Source: Adiantum capillus-veneris
Lineage: Eukaryota; Streptophyta; Polypodiopsida; Polypodiales; Pteridaceae
Direction of reading: 5' to 3'
NCBI GenBank assembly: GCA_014529385.2
Contig: CM043970.1
Location: 69,402,567-69,466,566, forward strand
DNA length: 64,000 bases
Below, in pieces: positions 9,101-21,264 of this stretch. The notes beneath the pieces are model-generated. The model was given only the letters and a program-made list of their open reading frames with translations. It searched no databases and had not been told where the DNA came from. A program made the position numbers and the translations under genes. How positions within the stretch are numbered: the stretch's first letter is position 1; the number at the start of each line of letters is the position of its first letter.

Positions 9101-11523
9101 CTGATGAAGAGTCAGCAAAAAGCTGTCATGAAGCAGATAGCAACGAAAGTTCAGATAATGAAGAAAGAAGAGCCAGAATAGAAGAGATGAAGAAAAAAAC
9201 AGTGGCTGCACACCAAGAAGAACCTCATTAGAAAAATGCAAGGTTTGAAAGAGAAAAACAAATTTACAAAAGAAGCCACCAAGCTGGAGGTGAGGACTCG
9301 AAAAAGTGAGTTCCAAAAGAGATAAGGGAACCTAGAACAAAGAACCCTACAAGGAAAGAAGTAGAGGACCCCACGGAATTTCTTGAACGAATGTATGCAA
9401 AGACAGAAGCACTCAAGTTGAAAGAAGCTCAAGAAGCTGAGAGAAAAGCACGAGAAGGCTACTGCACAAAGCGGAGCACAACAATATCAAAAGGAAATGT
9501 GTCCGAAGCCGCCTTCACCTGCCATAGAACGGGCGGATCACCCAATTCCAAGCCCTCCCCCTTCACCACCAGTCTGACCCACAGAGGCAACACCAAGGCC
9601 TCAAGCGACCGAATCAGCCGAGCCAACCGCACAGCCCCAAGAAGAGATAGAAATACTGACGCAACCACATGCAACCACATCCCCACCCAAGGATCCACAC
9701 ACACAGACTCTTGAAACATCTTGGCAGCCTACAGATCCTGAAGAGTGGCACACAAACAATGAAGTCATCATACAGGTGAATGAATATGCCAAGTAGATGC
9801 AGGAGATAGCTGAGAAATTGTGAACAACATCACTTAGCAACAGTGCTAAGGCTAGAGAGCTGGAGATGGTTATCGAAGCTCTACAAGGAGAATTAGATGA
9901 AAGGATGAATGTCATCTCAGATCTGCAGAGACAAATCCAAGAGCTGAGAGCTGAAGCTGAACAACACCAGCTAGCAAAAGAGAAGCAACAAAAGGAAATG
10001 GACGATCTCGGCAAACTTCTCAACAAGTTCGTAGATGCCTGCAAGATCAAAGACCAACAGCTGACATAGGTAACAAATGACTCTTAACCACATTTTTGTC
10101 AGTACAAAAGATCCAAGTGCAACTCGACGTAGCGAATGCTTCACTGCAATATTCAGAGCAAAGGATCAATGGTCAAGCAACTTTCTTGAGACAAATAATG
10201 GAAACTCCCGCAGTTGCCTCGATCAAAGGTACCAATAAAGTATATAAGGATTTGGAAAAGAAGAATAAAGATCTTGAACTTGAGCTAAAGCTAGATCAGT
10301 CACAACAAAGAGACCTTGCATTGATGCAAATAGAACGAGAAGAACAGCTTCTCCAGGAGATATTAAAGCTCAAGCGAGTCAATCAACTGCTGCGAGAGGG
10401 ACAACCAATGATGCAAGAAGAAGCTGGCACCTCAGAGCAACCAAGCATTGAAATTCCCTCAGTTTGTTTTGCTGAGATGGAAACACAGCCAGCAGAAGGA
10501 CTAAGAGAAGAGGAATATTTCTAGGCACCACTAACAAATGCTGAGCAAGTGCGAATGCTCCAACTGTCTAAAGCTGAAGAAGATGCACTCAAGGAGCAGG
10601 TTTCTCAAGAGACAGATGAACAATGGACATCAGTGATGGATTGAGAGTTGAGGGTTCTCCATTCAGTCAACTTCACTCAAGTCACTCCCAACCAAATCAA
10701 TGCATAATGGCATCAACAATCATTGCCATATCCTTTGATCAAGGTAGATCTTTATACAGGTCAAAGAGAGATTATACAAAGATATGCAGGTTGAAGGCGC
10801 AGAGGAAGTCCACCCCAAGTGGAGAAAGAGCTAGCTAAAAAATAATCCTAGATTTTTGATTCTGCTCACAAGAGCACCTACGGCCCTTCAGAAAGACCCA
10901 ACCAATTGTCCTGTACCACGGGTAAGGACATGACAAGCACATGAAGCAATGACTAGGAAGCGGCCTACATGGCTGAACTATCCAAGATTGCCAGTTCCAC
11001 AACAAGGAAAACCGATAGAGGAATACATGGTGAAAACCCTAACGGGCACCATGACATTCTTCAAAAGTCTCCTTGATCTCTCATATGCCGTGCTCTACAA
11101 AATTTGTCGAATGTTGCTCACATGCATTGAAGCTTTTCAGGAGCCAGAGCAAGCAGGAGCACCATGGATGCCATTCCTTGAGGGTAATAAGGGTCTCTAC
11201 TATGACCTAAGTGGCCAGCATTTCAAAGAAGTTCTTTATGGTTTCTACACCCGATGCATGTTCCTACCTTCTAGCATATGTTGACGTTTGAAGAAGCATT
11301 TTATACAGGGTCCTTCACTTGGCAAATGAAGATTTTTGGGCCAGTGATGAGCGAACTAACCTCCAGATTTGTTGGCGACTCAGTCATTCAGCTCAAAAAC
11401 ACGGTCACCATGTAGTTCTTGCAAGTTCCAAACAAAGAAAGAAAGATCAGATATGAGAAAGCCTTACATGCACTAAAAGATCGTCGCGCGAGCGGTCAAC
11501 CCAAAGATTACTTCAACCCATAA
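9100..11523 (+). pseudogene. GYP1 extra ORF, charged and coiled-coil C-terminal part
   Basis: Continuation of the downstream ORF in several frames. The part at 9,100-9,450 is rich in Lys and Glu (EEMKKKTVAAHQ, KLKEAQEAERKA). The parts at 9,866-10,069 and 10,096-10,524 have clear heptad patterns (VISDLQRQIQELRAEAEQ; KDLEKKNKDLELELKL), indicating long coiled coils. The part at 10,949-11,284 (MTRKRPTWLNYPRLP ...) and a terminal stretch ending KALHALKDRRASGQP at about 11,500 complete it. Stops and frame changes are frequent. It ends about 15 bp before the PPT. The function is unknown; coiled coils suggest oligomerisation. Confidence 0.55.
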
Positions 11524-11536
11524 AGCTGTGTCAGGC

Positions 11537-11550
11537 GAGGAGGGGGAAAA
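11537..11550 (+). other. GYP1 polypurine tract
   Basis: GAGGAGGGGGAAAA lies immediately before TGTTAGCG. This is the expected plus-strand primer site next to a 3' LTR and fixes the LTR start at 11,551. Confidence 0.85.
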
Positions 11551-12040
11551 TGTTAGCGTAAAGCTAAATCGGATTACATTTTTTGGTACTTTCATTGTAA
11601 AAACATTTATTATTTTGATGAATCAGGAATATTGTAACTCCTAGTTTCCGAGTAAACTTTGTAATTGATGAGTCGGGGCTACAAGCTTCAAGATTGTATC
11701 AACTCGTCTTTAGTTAGAGTTCCCAGGTTATTAGTTTTGACCACTAAAAACCTTGGCTAAGGTATAAAAGCCAATTTTTGTCAGTTTTTCATAAGTTTTT
11801 GGATAATAGAAACACAGCATGAGCTAATGGCACTCACTTCTCTTCTTCTGGAGCTTCCTACTCCCTCTCCTGTTGTCACATGTAGACGCATTTGTTCCAT
11901 TGCAACCGCAGGTAAGAGCTCTACGCGTTGATGTAAGCATTTCACGATATTTTGTAGCTTTTGGCATCCCCGAACCGCAGCCTAATCTCATCATAAGTAG
12001 GAATTTACACTTCAAAATTTAAAAATAATTATTGGCGGGG
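11551..12040 (+). repeat. GYP1 3' LTR (right end not determined)
   Basis: Starts TGTTAGCGTAAAGC directly after the PPT. A TATA box (TATAAAAG, 11,763-11,770) lies about 215 bp inside, so U3 is short. No second copy is present in the window, so the end cannot be set; candidates lie between about 12,000 and 12,150. The given right coordinate is a guess. Confidence 0.6.
11763..11770 (+). promoter_or_regulatory. TATA box in the GYP1 LTR
   Basis: TATAAAAG in the context GGTATAAAAGCC. Transcription of the element would be expected to start about 25-35 bp downstream, near 11,795. Confidence 0.6.
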
Positions 12041-12149
12041 TATTGGGGCATTATTGCTAAGCATTTAGATGCATTTTGGGTCAAAAACGACAAGGTCAAA
12101 AACTCATTGCTATTAATAATCGTGATGTTTTTCACTTGAACGAAAGTGA

Positions 12150-13247
12150 GATTTGAGACCATAAGCATGTGTTGTTAGGTCTTATAAACATGTACTAGAA
12201 ATTTTGTAACGTTTGGATGTCGTTTGATGCTATAACGGATGTGATTTGTTTGTTGATAAGCGATTGGCTTTTGGTGATTTCAGTCATTTGAGTGTAGCCT
12301 GAGTTAGATGTGAGTTGTTTGTTGTTTTTTGAAAGATTGACAACCCCTTGTAGCCTCTAGCACTAGTTGAGTCAGCTTCGTCCCATGGATTGATAATTTA
12401 TTCATGGTTCTCGCTACGTCTGCAATAAGATAGGAGTGAGGTTAGACACTCGTCCGACACACTCCCTCCTTTCTTGATTGATTTACATCTACTTTGTTTT
12501 TGATACATCAGGTGGGCTTCTATTGTTGAGGCAATTTTGGTTTTTGTTACACATTCTCCTATTTGTTTGCCACTTTTAGCAGTAGACATGGCTATTGGTG
12601 TTGCCTGTCTTTTTGGCAGTTGAGCCTCGTTATGTAGTCGACTTTATATGGACCTTATCCACGGGTTTCACTGGAATGTAGGTCTTCTGTAATATTTCAC
12701 CAACTTTGAAGTATTGTGTGAGCTTTGTATGAAATTAATTTTTGATAGCTCTCTTGCTAGAAATTTCGTTGCTTTGTCAATTGTTTTTGTACAGTGTTTT
12801 TTGACGTGATTGTTTAATAGAGTTTTGTTGTGTCCTTCAAGTAAGAGTTTCTCTTGACAATCATATTTGAGACTTGTAGTTATATCTCTGATGCCTTGAC
12901 GATTGATATGGGTAGATATTTTCTTCTTTCTAGTACTTGATCTAAAGGGAATATATACAAGAGGCTAGTGGTGAGTGTTTCTAAACTAGGGTCTAAAATC
13001 TAGATGACCAAAGGGAAAAAACTCGTTGGGAAACTATACGCTCTTATTAGAGTTAGGTAGTTGAAACACCATATTAGAGAGTTTGATACTTTATATCCAA
13101 TTTGGTAATCACCAATGTCATGGATATTGGCCATATGGAAAAATATCAAAACTATTCTTTAAGATCAAAACCTTCCATAAGGTAGTACTTGAAAAGTTCT
13201 TCTAAGCCATGCTCTCAAAACTTTGGCTATGTTTTGGCCATGTGGTC
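12150..13247. other. Unassigned sequence left of the solo LTR
   Basis: About 1.1 kb with no ORF of coding character and no motif I recognise on either strand. It lies between the GYP1 LTR and the family C solo LTR. Its original continuation is at 56,327 on the other side of the nest. Confidence 0.5.
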
Positions 13248-14850
13248 TGTTATGGAATATAACTATGACATGGATACAAACGGAGTTTAGATAACCATAG
13301 TGAACATTTCCTTTAAGAGGTTTGTTTAAGGAGTATAGGAAGAGTACTTGACTAAAAGTAGAAAAATGAACATTAAACCTAATTAGCTTGGCATGATCAA
13401 TACTTGTAAAAGAGAGAGAGAAAGGATTAGAGAAATTGACAACAGTTGAGGACCACATTTACTTGGAGCTGGTCCCCCCTCCAAAAGTCTTTTGTATTAT
13501 AGATTCGCCCATGTAGAGAGAGTTGGTACTATACAAGACTTTTTTTCCTTGACACCTTGTTGGTGCAATGAAGATGGAAAGCTTCATGCACTCAAAATTA
13601 TGCCCTTATCAATCTTACCAAAGAATTAACTTGTCCCCGGGCTCAGCCCCAAGACCTCAAACACCTTTTAAGGTGGAGAGAGCTAGCAAGGAATGAGGGT
13701 AGGGAATAGATAGTGAGACTACAAACAATTAGTAAAATTTTAAGTAACATACAAGAAATACATAGACTCCTCACTTGATATTACTCTTGCTATTTAGTGT
13801 AGCATAATAGCATAGTAATGGGGATGAAGGAGATGGCAAGCATGCACTATGGATCATGGATCTTTCTTGGATTTGCATTCCATAGCCAAGAGTTGTTGGT
13901 TTAGTCTCTCAACTTCTCAAGCTTAGAGAAGGAGATGGTGTTCTTGCACAACACACTATGAGAATGAGTGTGTGTGTGTGTGTGTGTGAGTGAGTGAATG
14001 AGAGAGGGTATATGGGAAATCACACCGCCTTCTTTCTTGTCTCAACCCCCTCTTCTAGCTCTTCCTTGATGGTGATTGAATCTTATCAAGCCTGGAAAAT
14101 CACATGCTTTGTACATATCAAGCAGCAAGAGTAGCATAAGGAAAAGTGTCCTTCATACCAATTTGAGAGAGAGAGAGGGCTTGAATAGTTCTTAAACAAT
14201 TAATTAAATAAACTAAATTCTCATTGGACCCCTTTAGAGGTCAACCGGTAGGCTTTAGGCACTACATGAGGGCAGCATGTGTAGCTTAGAGGGTGCACTA
14301 TGTAATCATGTTAATGTATAATGTGAGTTCAAAAGGAAGGGTTTTAAAATACAAAAATTATACACAATAAGGTGTTTAATATTCAATTTTGGGAAAAAAA
14401 ACCTAAAATAAGGGGTCATTTTATTCATTCAGACATGTTAAAAGAGAGGAATTTTTAATACCCCACGAATGCATGCTATATAGGGAGGTACTGAACGTTG
14501 AACCCCCCGATATGTGTAGGTGCTTGACATGTGCTCTCATTACCTCTTGAGTCTTGGGCTTGCCTTGATTGTGTTTGTGTGTTCTCTCTCATGCCCCTAG
14601 CTTTAGGGTTGCCCCCCTACTTTGTAGGGATAATGAAGACTTTGGAACACCACAAGCCCCTCAAGCACCTTAGTCATGAAGTACCTCAAGCACCTTAGTC
14701 ATAAATCATGACAAGCACCTCAAGAACTTATTCATAAAGCATGACAAGCACCTCAAGAACCTTAGTCATCAAGCAAGACAAGCACCTCAAGCACCTTAGT
14801 CAACTCAAGCATAACAAGAACCTCAATACCTCAAGCACAGGCTTAGCTTG
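13248..14850 (-). repeat. Family C solo LTR, left part (split by LARD1)
   Basis: Collinear with the two LTRs of CHR1 (for example GGTCCCCCCTCC at about 13,474 and AATGAAGATGGAAAGCTTCATGC-like text at about 13,568, and the CCTCAAGCACC repeats near 14,650-14,840). The first 130 bp are strongly diverged, but TGTTATGG at 13,248 matches the terminal TGTAATGG. The text breaks at 14,850 where LARD1 begins and resumes at 55,930. No PBS or PPT adjoins either outer edge, and the flanks TGGTC (13,243-13,247) and TGATC (56,322-56,326) could be a target duplication with one change. It is therefore best read as a solo LTR. Confidence 0.75.
14846..14850. other. LARD1 target-site duplication, left copy (GCTTG)
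   Basis: GCTTG immediately before the LARD1 5' LTR. The same GCTTG lies at 55,930-55,934 after the 3' LTR. The joined target TTAGCTTGTCTAAGGTC matches uninterrupted family C LTR text near 22,593-22,612 (TAGCTTACCTAAGGTC). Confidence 0.85.
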
Positions 14851-15918
14851 TGTTAGTAGCAGCTAACACATGCTACATCGATTATGCACCAAATGAGGGA
14901 TGTGCTATGGATGTGCACAATTTTTTCTATTCACATTGTATAAGGTCTTGGGCTCATTTGGAGAGTTCCAAATTGTATATACTAAAGGGCTCAACTTAAT
15001 CCCATAGTAGAAAGGCTTGTGGTGCATGATTTTGTAAGAAAGCTTTCTATGCAAAGAGGCTTCATTCTTGTGGATCCATTCTTGAGTAGTCATTCTTGAG
15101 AGATCTCTCTTCAATGGTCTTGGATGGCCTAGCCTTGAGCTTAATGCCCATGCTTAGAAGTCTAGTACTAATCCTTTGTAACTAGAGAAGCATTTCTTAA
15201 TCTAATCTCTACTTTCTTCATTAGTCTTAATCCTTCTATATTCCATTATGTCATGAAGTAATTTCACCTTCTCATTACTCTAGATTTGAGTCTGTGGTGA
15301 TGATGTCTTGCTTATTGTGAGCTCGTATCCTTCTATGAGTACTCAATTTGTGATATTTAACATCTATAACTAGGTTGATTAAGTGGGTTCTTAATCTTGT
15401 GATTAAAGTATGTACCCTATTGTTTGCTTGCGTGTGGATGGGTTTAATGAGACTCAAACACCATTCACACTAGGTTGATTAAGTGGGTTCTTAATCTTGT
15501 GATTAAAGTATGTGCCCTATTGTTTGCTTGTGTGTGGATGGGTTTAATGAGACTCAAACACCATTCATCCTCGTGTAGCTTTTGATTAAGTACCTTGATT
15601 GGCATGTGGTGATTGGAGAGGTCAACACCAATGCAATAAGTGTGTTCTTGTCAAGAGAGTGCTTTGAGATTCAAGTATAATGGTAAGTTGGACTTTTGTG
15701 TACTAAATGTGTGTAGGTGAATCTTGATTGATGATTATGGTGTGATTAGATTTAGTGATTCATAGCTAATCTCTATTGCATTGGAAGAGCATTCTCTTGA
15801 ATCCTCTCATTCAATACATCCAATGATGCTCATGCCTCCATCCGGGTTGCTAATCCTAGGATAGATAATTTTGCTGTTCTTGGGTTGTGATTAGGTGATG
15901 CTACGATGACCCCCAACA
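14851..15918 (+). repeat. LARD1 5' LTR (1,068 bp)
   Basis: Begins TGTTAGTAGCAGCTAACA and ends GACCCCCAACA, directly before the PBS. Compared with the 3' LTR it carries an extra stretch at about 14,875-14,950 and a 100-bp tandem duplication at 15,371-15,570, which explain its greater length. Confidence 0.9.
15371..15570. repeat. 100-bp tandem duplication inside the LARD1 5' LTR
   Basis: 15,371-15,470 and 15,471-15,570 differ at only a few positions. The 3' LTR has a single copy (about 55,490-55,590), so the duplication arose after insertion, in this LTR only. Confidence 0.9.
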
Positions 15919-15920
15919 TT

Positions 15921-15938
15921 TGGCGCCATTGCCAGGGA
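15921..15938 (+). other. LARD1 primer binding site (tRNA-Asp type)
   Basis: TGGCGCCATTGCCAGGGA, two bases after the LTR end, is very close to TGGCGCCGTTGCCGGGGA, the tRNA-Asp-type PBS of plant Athila/Tat elements. It gives strand and lineage for an element that has no coding sequence. Confidence 0.85.
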
Positions 15939-18900
15939 ACCATAACCTAAGCTAGTAAGTAGAGGATGTTTAGAATAGAGTAATTTCACCACTTATTTCA
16001 TCGGTTTTTGAGTGTGTGTAACTGTGATTTGATGAAGTTTGTGCAAATGTCTGGAACCTAATTTTTGAGTTATGAATACCTCAAACCACCAATTCCATCC
16101 CAAATTTCACTAATTCCTCACTAACCCCATTACTAGTTTCACTTCATTTCCATGCTAACTTTTATGAATTTTTGAACAGCTTTGCTAACCTAACCACTAA
16201 CATTTGATGTGTAATGTATCTTTGATCCCCTTATAAGAGGTGGAATTATCACTTTATTCAAGTTAATTGTGCTAAATTGTGCCTAATTTGATGATCTGAG
16301 TGTTTGATTTTTGGCCTACAATGATCAATTTTTGGGCTAGATTGGAGATGTACACACTTGTGTGTGCAATGATGCATTTTTATGTGGAGAAAAGTAATAG
16401 CTTGGAGTGTGATTATAATGTAAGCGCACTCACTTGGTCATGTCAATTCTTGATTGATTAATGTGGTTCAATGTGTGCTAATTATTTGCTAAAATTATGT
16501 GTGTAAATCAATTGACCTACACTTTACACCTAATTTGATTCACTTGGAATGAAATTAATGGTCAATTTTGACTAATGAACCTTGTGTGTCTCAAGATTAA
16601 GCTTGATTTGCAACAAGAATTCATGTGTATGCATAAATATCATTGTTTGTGTAATGCACCAAAGAGGGTAAAAACTGCCATAAAATTTAAGTGTGTGTGC
16701 ACCTAATATTGAATGTGTTCATGCATAGAAATTGAACAAATTGATGATATATGAATGTGAAATCATGTAAGTGATGTGTATGTTAGGCTAATTCAATCAT
16801 TGGATAATCTTAAGTGCCAAAAAAATTGGACAAAATTTGAGTATGTGTGCCCAAATGAAGACCACTTGATTTAATGATCGATGGTCAATTGGGGCTCCCA
16901 AATGCTTTTTGATCAAGAAATATGCATGGAATGTGTGTGCAAGCATTACGGATATACCTAAGTGTATTTCCAGTTGAGCAAAATTTGAACTTTTGTGCTT
17001 AATTTTGAGTGTGTACGTTGCTTGATTTAGGCCAAATTAGTGCTATTTTTTAAGAAATTGAGCATGCATACATTCACTTATGCTTCAAGTCAAGTGTGAA
17101 ATTTGAGCATTGCAATGTGGAATTGATGTAATTTTTGCATATGATTTTGATCTAAATTTGGATGTGTGCCAACTCAATGGCATTTGATATCCAAATTGGG
17201 GATGAATAATTAGTAGCAATTACCAATTATGATGATTATTAAACCTAAAAGATTGGTGTATGATTGATTGAATTGGATGTTCAAGTGATACTCAATGGAA
17301 AATGATTAGATAAGTATGACCATTGCATGTCTATACCATTGGAAGTGGTAAAACTTTTGTTGCTTTATGCCTTTGCAAATGCCATAATCCAATGTGTGTA
17401 ACCTTGCAAACCAAAATGGCAAATCCTTTGGGTTTGTATGATTATACCTATTGGATATGAATAATTGAATTTTGCAATGATATAAATATTGGACTTGGAT
17501 TGCCCAAGGAATATTTGATTACTCATCCTATCTGCATGGATTGATGTATTCAAAATCAATTCTGAGAATGAATTTGGTCCACTACAAATCATATGGACAA
17601 ATGATTTCCAATTGGTAGCGAAATGGATGAGAATGGATTACTAGTGTGAAAATTCTTAAAATTTTGATGAGAATTGGAGGCATAGATCTTTGTGATGTTT
17701 ATTATACGATGCATATGGAATTGGAGTTTCTTGGATGTTCAAATAGATGTGTATACACCATCAAAAGACACAAATAAATTTTCTTTTAGTTCAAATGGAA
17801 TTTAGAATTTTGGATTCAAGACTACAAAAGAAAGTTTTTTTTTCATTTTGGATCACATGGGTGCATCAATCTCAGTCTCACTGTTTAGGCAAGAGCTTTG
17901 CCCACTGTCATGCACCATGGTCATCTCTTGTTGTGGGAACCTCCTCTTAAGAGGATATTAATAATAAATCCAAAAAACTAATGGCTCAACTCTACCACAA
18001 TCCAAATGCACACACATGAACTCTTTTCCTTTCTCAGCTCCATGCAAAAAAAATCACCGCTTTAATGGTGTGTGATTCCACAAGAGCTTCCGGCTCACCA
18101 TCACAAATACACAGCCACTAAGGTCCCACTCTCTTCATTGGCTGGAGTGCGGGCTGGAGTGCACGTAAATCGCACTACTTTTAGTTGTATTCTTTGAATC
18201 AAAGACCCACTCACCTACACTCTCTCGATACTTTTCCCGAATCCTTGGCGCTTTCCTCTGTTGCGTAGGCTTACCCACACACTATCTTATTTGTTGCAGC
18301 TCATCGGCGTTTGCAGACTTTTTGCCTACTTGCTTGGCTTGGACTGAATTAGAGAACGCACACACAACACATGGCACTGCCACTTTTTGCCTACTTGCAT
18401 GGCTTGTAATGAATTAGAGCGAGCACACACACCGTTTGTGCCAACACTTGATGTTGCACTTGTTGAATTATCCCACCTTGATGCATTCAATGTACACACA
18501 TTTTTAGAATTTTAACTTATCATCCTATTGTGCCTAGCGGCTACAGCCCTGCACATCAAGGACTAGCTGTTCCCATCTCCCTGGTGGTCATCTTCGAGGA
18601 CTTAGTGCCCACCACAACCCTCTAAAAAAATCTCCTTTTAAATAGAGCGACACTCACATGATCCATTTGACTCTTTCAAGTTTTGTATTTGTTCATGGTG
18701 GGCCTCATCCATCGTCTCCATCTTGCACCAATCTGCAACGGCTATGCTACTAATTCTGCCATAAAGCAAGGGGTCTGCTTCGACTTGTTGAGAGAAAAAA
18801 ACTTGCAACGTTGTAGATCATCACACTCTCCATCGAGCCCATCAACAAGCACATGCATACGCTTTGCTATTGGGATACCATGCTCACCCACACACACATT

Positions 18901-21259
18901 CAATCATCCCTCTTGACTCCTCTCGTCCTTTGGATAATGCAATGCCGAGTCCCCTGTGTACACTGAGGAGCCTACAAAAAATGTATTTAAAAAAAAACGT
19001 TTCGATGGGTTCCCACCCTTCAAGTTGAGTCAACAAGAAGGATTCGAATGAGCCAGACATTGGCCACAAATAGGCAAAGATTTTAATAATGATTAGAAGT
19101 CCAAAGAATAACTCCATTTGACTTGAAAATTTCGCTATCTCAATTGAGTTTGTTCATTGATTGTCTGAGAACTATGCATGTTAGCCGCAAATGGCCACTT
19201 AGGAGAAATTTAAAATTGTGGGACCCTTTCCATGATGCTTCTATGTCAAACTTATACATGAGAGAATGATCTACCCGCATTGCTACATTCATTGGTCAAT
19301 GGCATATTCTCTTTTTATTATTTGTATGGAAAACTTGCTACATAAGAGCACGCGGGCATTGATTGTACATCCATTGCATGATTGAAAATTTTGCATGGAG
19401 TCCATAAGAAAGGTTGAGTTTTTGGTTTAATGTGACTTTTTAGTTTTGGGCTTGGTATTTGCTTGAAGAATTATTAGTGCTTGATTTGATTGCAAAACTC
19501 CTAGATAGCACTAAAAATGGAGCTTCTTTGAATGACCATGGGAGAGTAGTAAAATTTTGAGCTTTGTGATTGATTTTGAATTCTTTTAGTGCTTGTATTG
19601 AATGATCATATACTTAAGAGCACTGATGGTTGAGCTGTTTTTGGAGGGTTTTGGGCAAGCATTAGGTTCCAATGATCCAAGGCCAAGTGTTGGCATTGCT
19701 TTAAATGGCTATTAAGAGCCATTTACTTTCATTCCATCAAAAGATGCAATCATCTCTAGCTCATAGCTTGCTCTAAAAATTTTAAATTTATTGGGAGCTA
19801 GCTATTTGTCAACTATTTTGGAGCTAAATTGTAAACTTTGGCTTTCTATAGCCACTTCATTTCATCAAAGATGAATTATTTTTAGCTCTTGGCTTGTTTT
19901 GAATTCCATATGTCAATTCAGATAGCAGTTAATCAACTTTTTATCATGCATGAGAGGTTTAAACATTGCAATATTTGCTTATGTATAAGCACTATCTCTC
20001 TCATTTTCGGAGTGTATGTATACACTTGCTACTAAAGAGAATCATGTACATAACCAAAGGCACTTTTTTTCCCTTTCATATATTTGAGTATTTGAGACCA
20101 TAGCATTAGGATTTCAATAATGTTTTGTGTGTGTTTTCTTGGTTTTCAATGATTGTCTTTTGGATCCTGTGTTTGTTGACACTTAGCTACAAGAAACTTG
20201 GTTTGTAAATAAAAGGAATCAAGAGGCTTCTCTACAAAAGAGTGGATGCTTTGCTCAAGGATGATCAAAAGAGCATGAATAGGTGAAATCCTCCCATTAT
20301 ATTTCTCTTTTGTTTATCTCTCCATTCTCTATGCTTGGATTAAGTAAACTTGCTTCTAAGCTATCGTAACTTTCATTTTCAAAAGCTAGACATACTAAAG
20401 TGTCAACACTTTTCTTTGTGAATATTAAACTCATTAAAATTTTGGTTTTATGTGTGCTAATCATAGGTAATTGGCCTTGACCTTAGGTTAATGTAGGATC
20501 ATTGCTTCTTAGTCCTAGACTCTTAATGATTGTCTTAATACTCCATTCAATTTTAACATGACCTAGGGTTATGATTAGGCTTTAGTCCCTTAGTCCATTT
20601 GACATAAACATATCATAATGGAAGCAATAAAAAAAGTTTAAAAATAAAACAATGAAGAAAAAAAGTGTCTAAAAAGAGTAGCACAAATTCTACTAGACAC
20701 ATGAAAACAAAATTATGTTATGTTGTGTCTTTGCTAGGTAGCGCCTTATTGGCACTTGGCAGGCGAGGGGAACCACCTTGGATCGCTTGATCAAGGCCCT
20801 AAACAGATTCCCTAGGTTGATAGGGGTTAGCCTTCACCTTGGTAGGCTAGTAGATTCTTGGAAAATCTCCTTGAGGGTTCAAGGAGCAAAGAGTTGTAGC
20901 TAGACTTGCCTTGGGGTGGTAGCCTTGTATTGTGATTTATTTGTTTCTATGAAATGCTACAAAACAAACTTCCATGAGATTCAAAAAGGTTGTGACATTG
21001 TACTAATAGATTCGGAGCTGTTTTAAAGCCCGTAGACATGATAGACTTGGATGCTTTATTAAGATTATTCATATAGTTTTTAGGCTAGTAGGTTTATGAA
21101 CTTGCATTAGCCTAGGGTCATAACTGGTTCCTTGCGTTTCATGCATAAAACTAAAATTTCAAGTGGTTTAATCGTCATGATAGTTTAGGTGTCTTTTTTG
21201 CTTTATGTTGTTTATTTTTTAACTATGATTGACCCATCTTATAGAAGAAAAAAATTTCT
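15939..21259 (+). other. LARD1 internal region, no coding sequence seen
   Basis: 5.3 kb of AT-rich DNA. The longest open frames (about 60-77 codons, on both strands) have no recognisable motif and no coding look. I searched by eye for Gag, RT, RNase H and integrase signatures in all frames and found none. Confidence 0.65.
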
Positions 21260-21264
21260 TTGCA
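21260..21264. other. CHR1 target-site duplication, left copy (TTGCA)
   Basis: TTGCA directly before the LTR start TGTAATGG; the same TTGCA lies at 54,867-54,871 after the other LTR. This perfect 5-bp pair proves that the two family C LTRs belong to one element. Confidence 0.95.

Larger units (their letters stand above)
1000..12040 (+). mobile_element. GYP1: large degenerate Ty3/gypsy retrotransposon with unusual domain order
   Basis: Plus-strand non-chromodomain Ty3/gypsy element. The visible order is: spacer with palindromes (1,000-1,595), RT, RNase H, two integrase zinc-binding modules, integrase core, retropepsin-like domain (about 5,007-5,350), long spacer (about 5,760-8,219), a decayed extra ORF with coiled coils (8,220-11,520), PPT (11,537-11,550) and 3' LTR (from 11,551). 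Neither gag with a zinc knuckle nor a 5' LTR is visible; COP1 adjoins its left edge. The end of the 3' LTR is undetermined because there is no second copy, so the right coordinate is approximate. Every coding part carries stops and frameshifts. Confidence 0.7.

Noticed and set aside
17365-19117. Short ORFs in the LARD1 interior as host genes
   Set aside because: 60-77 codons, no motif, both strands alike, AT-rich composition; chance frames.
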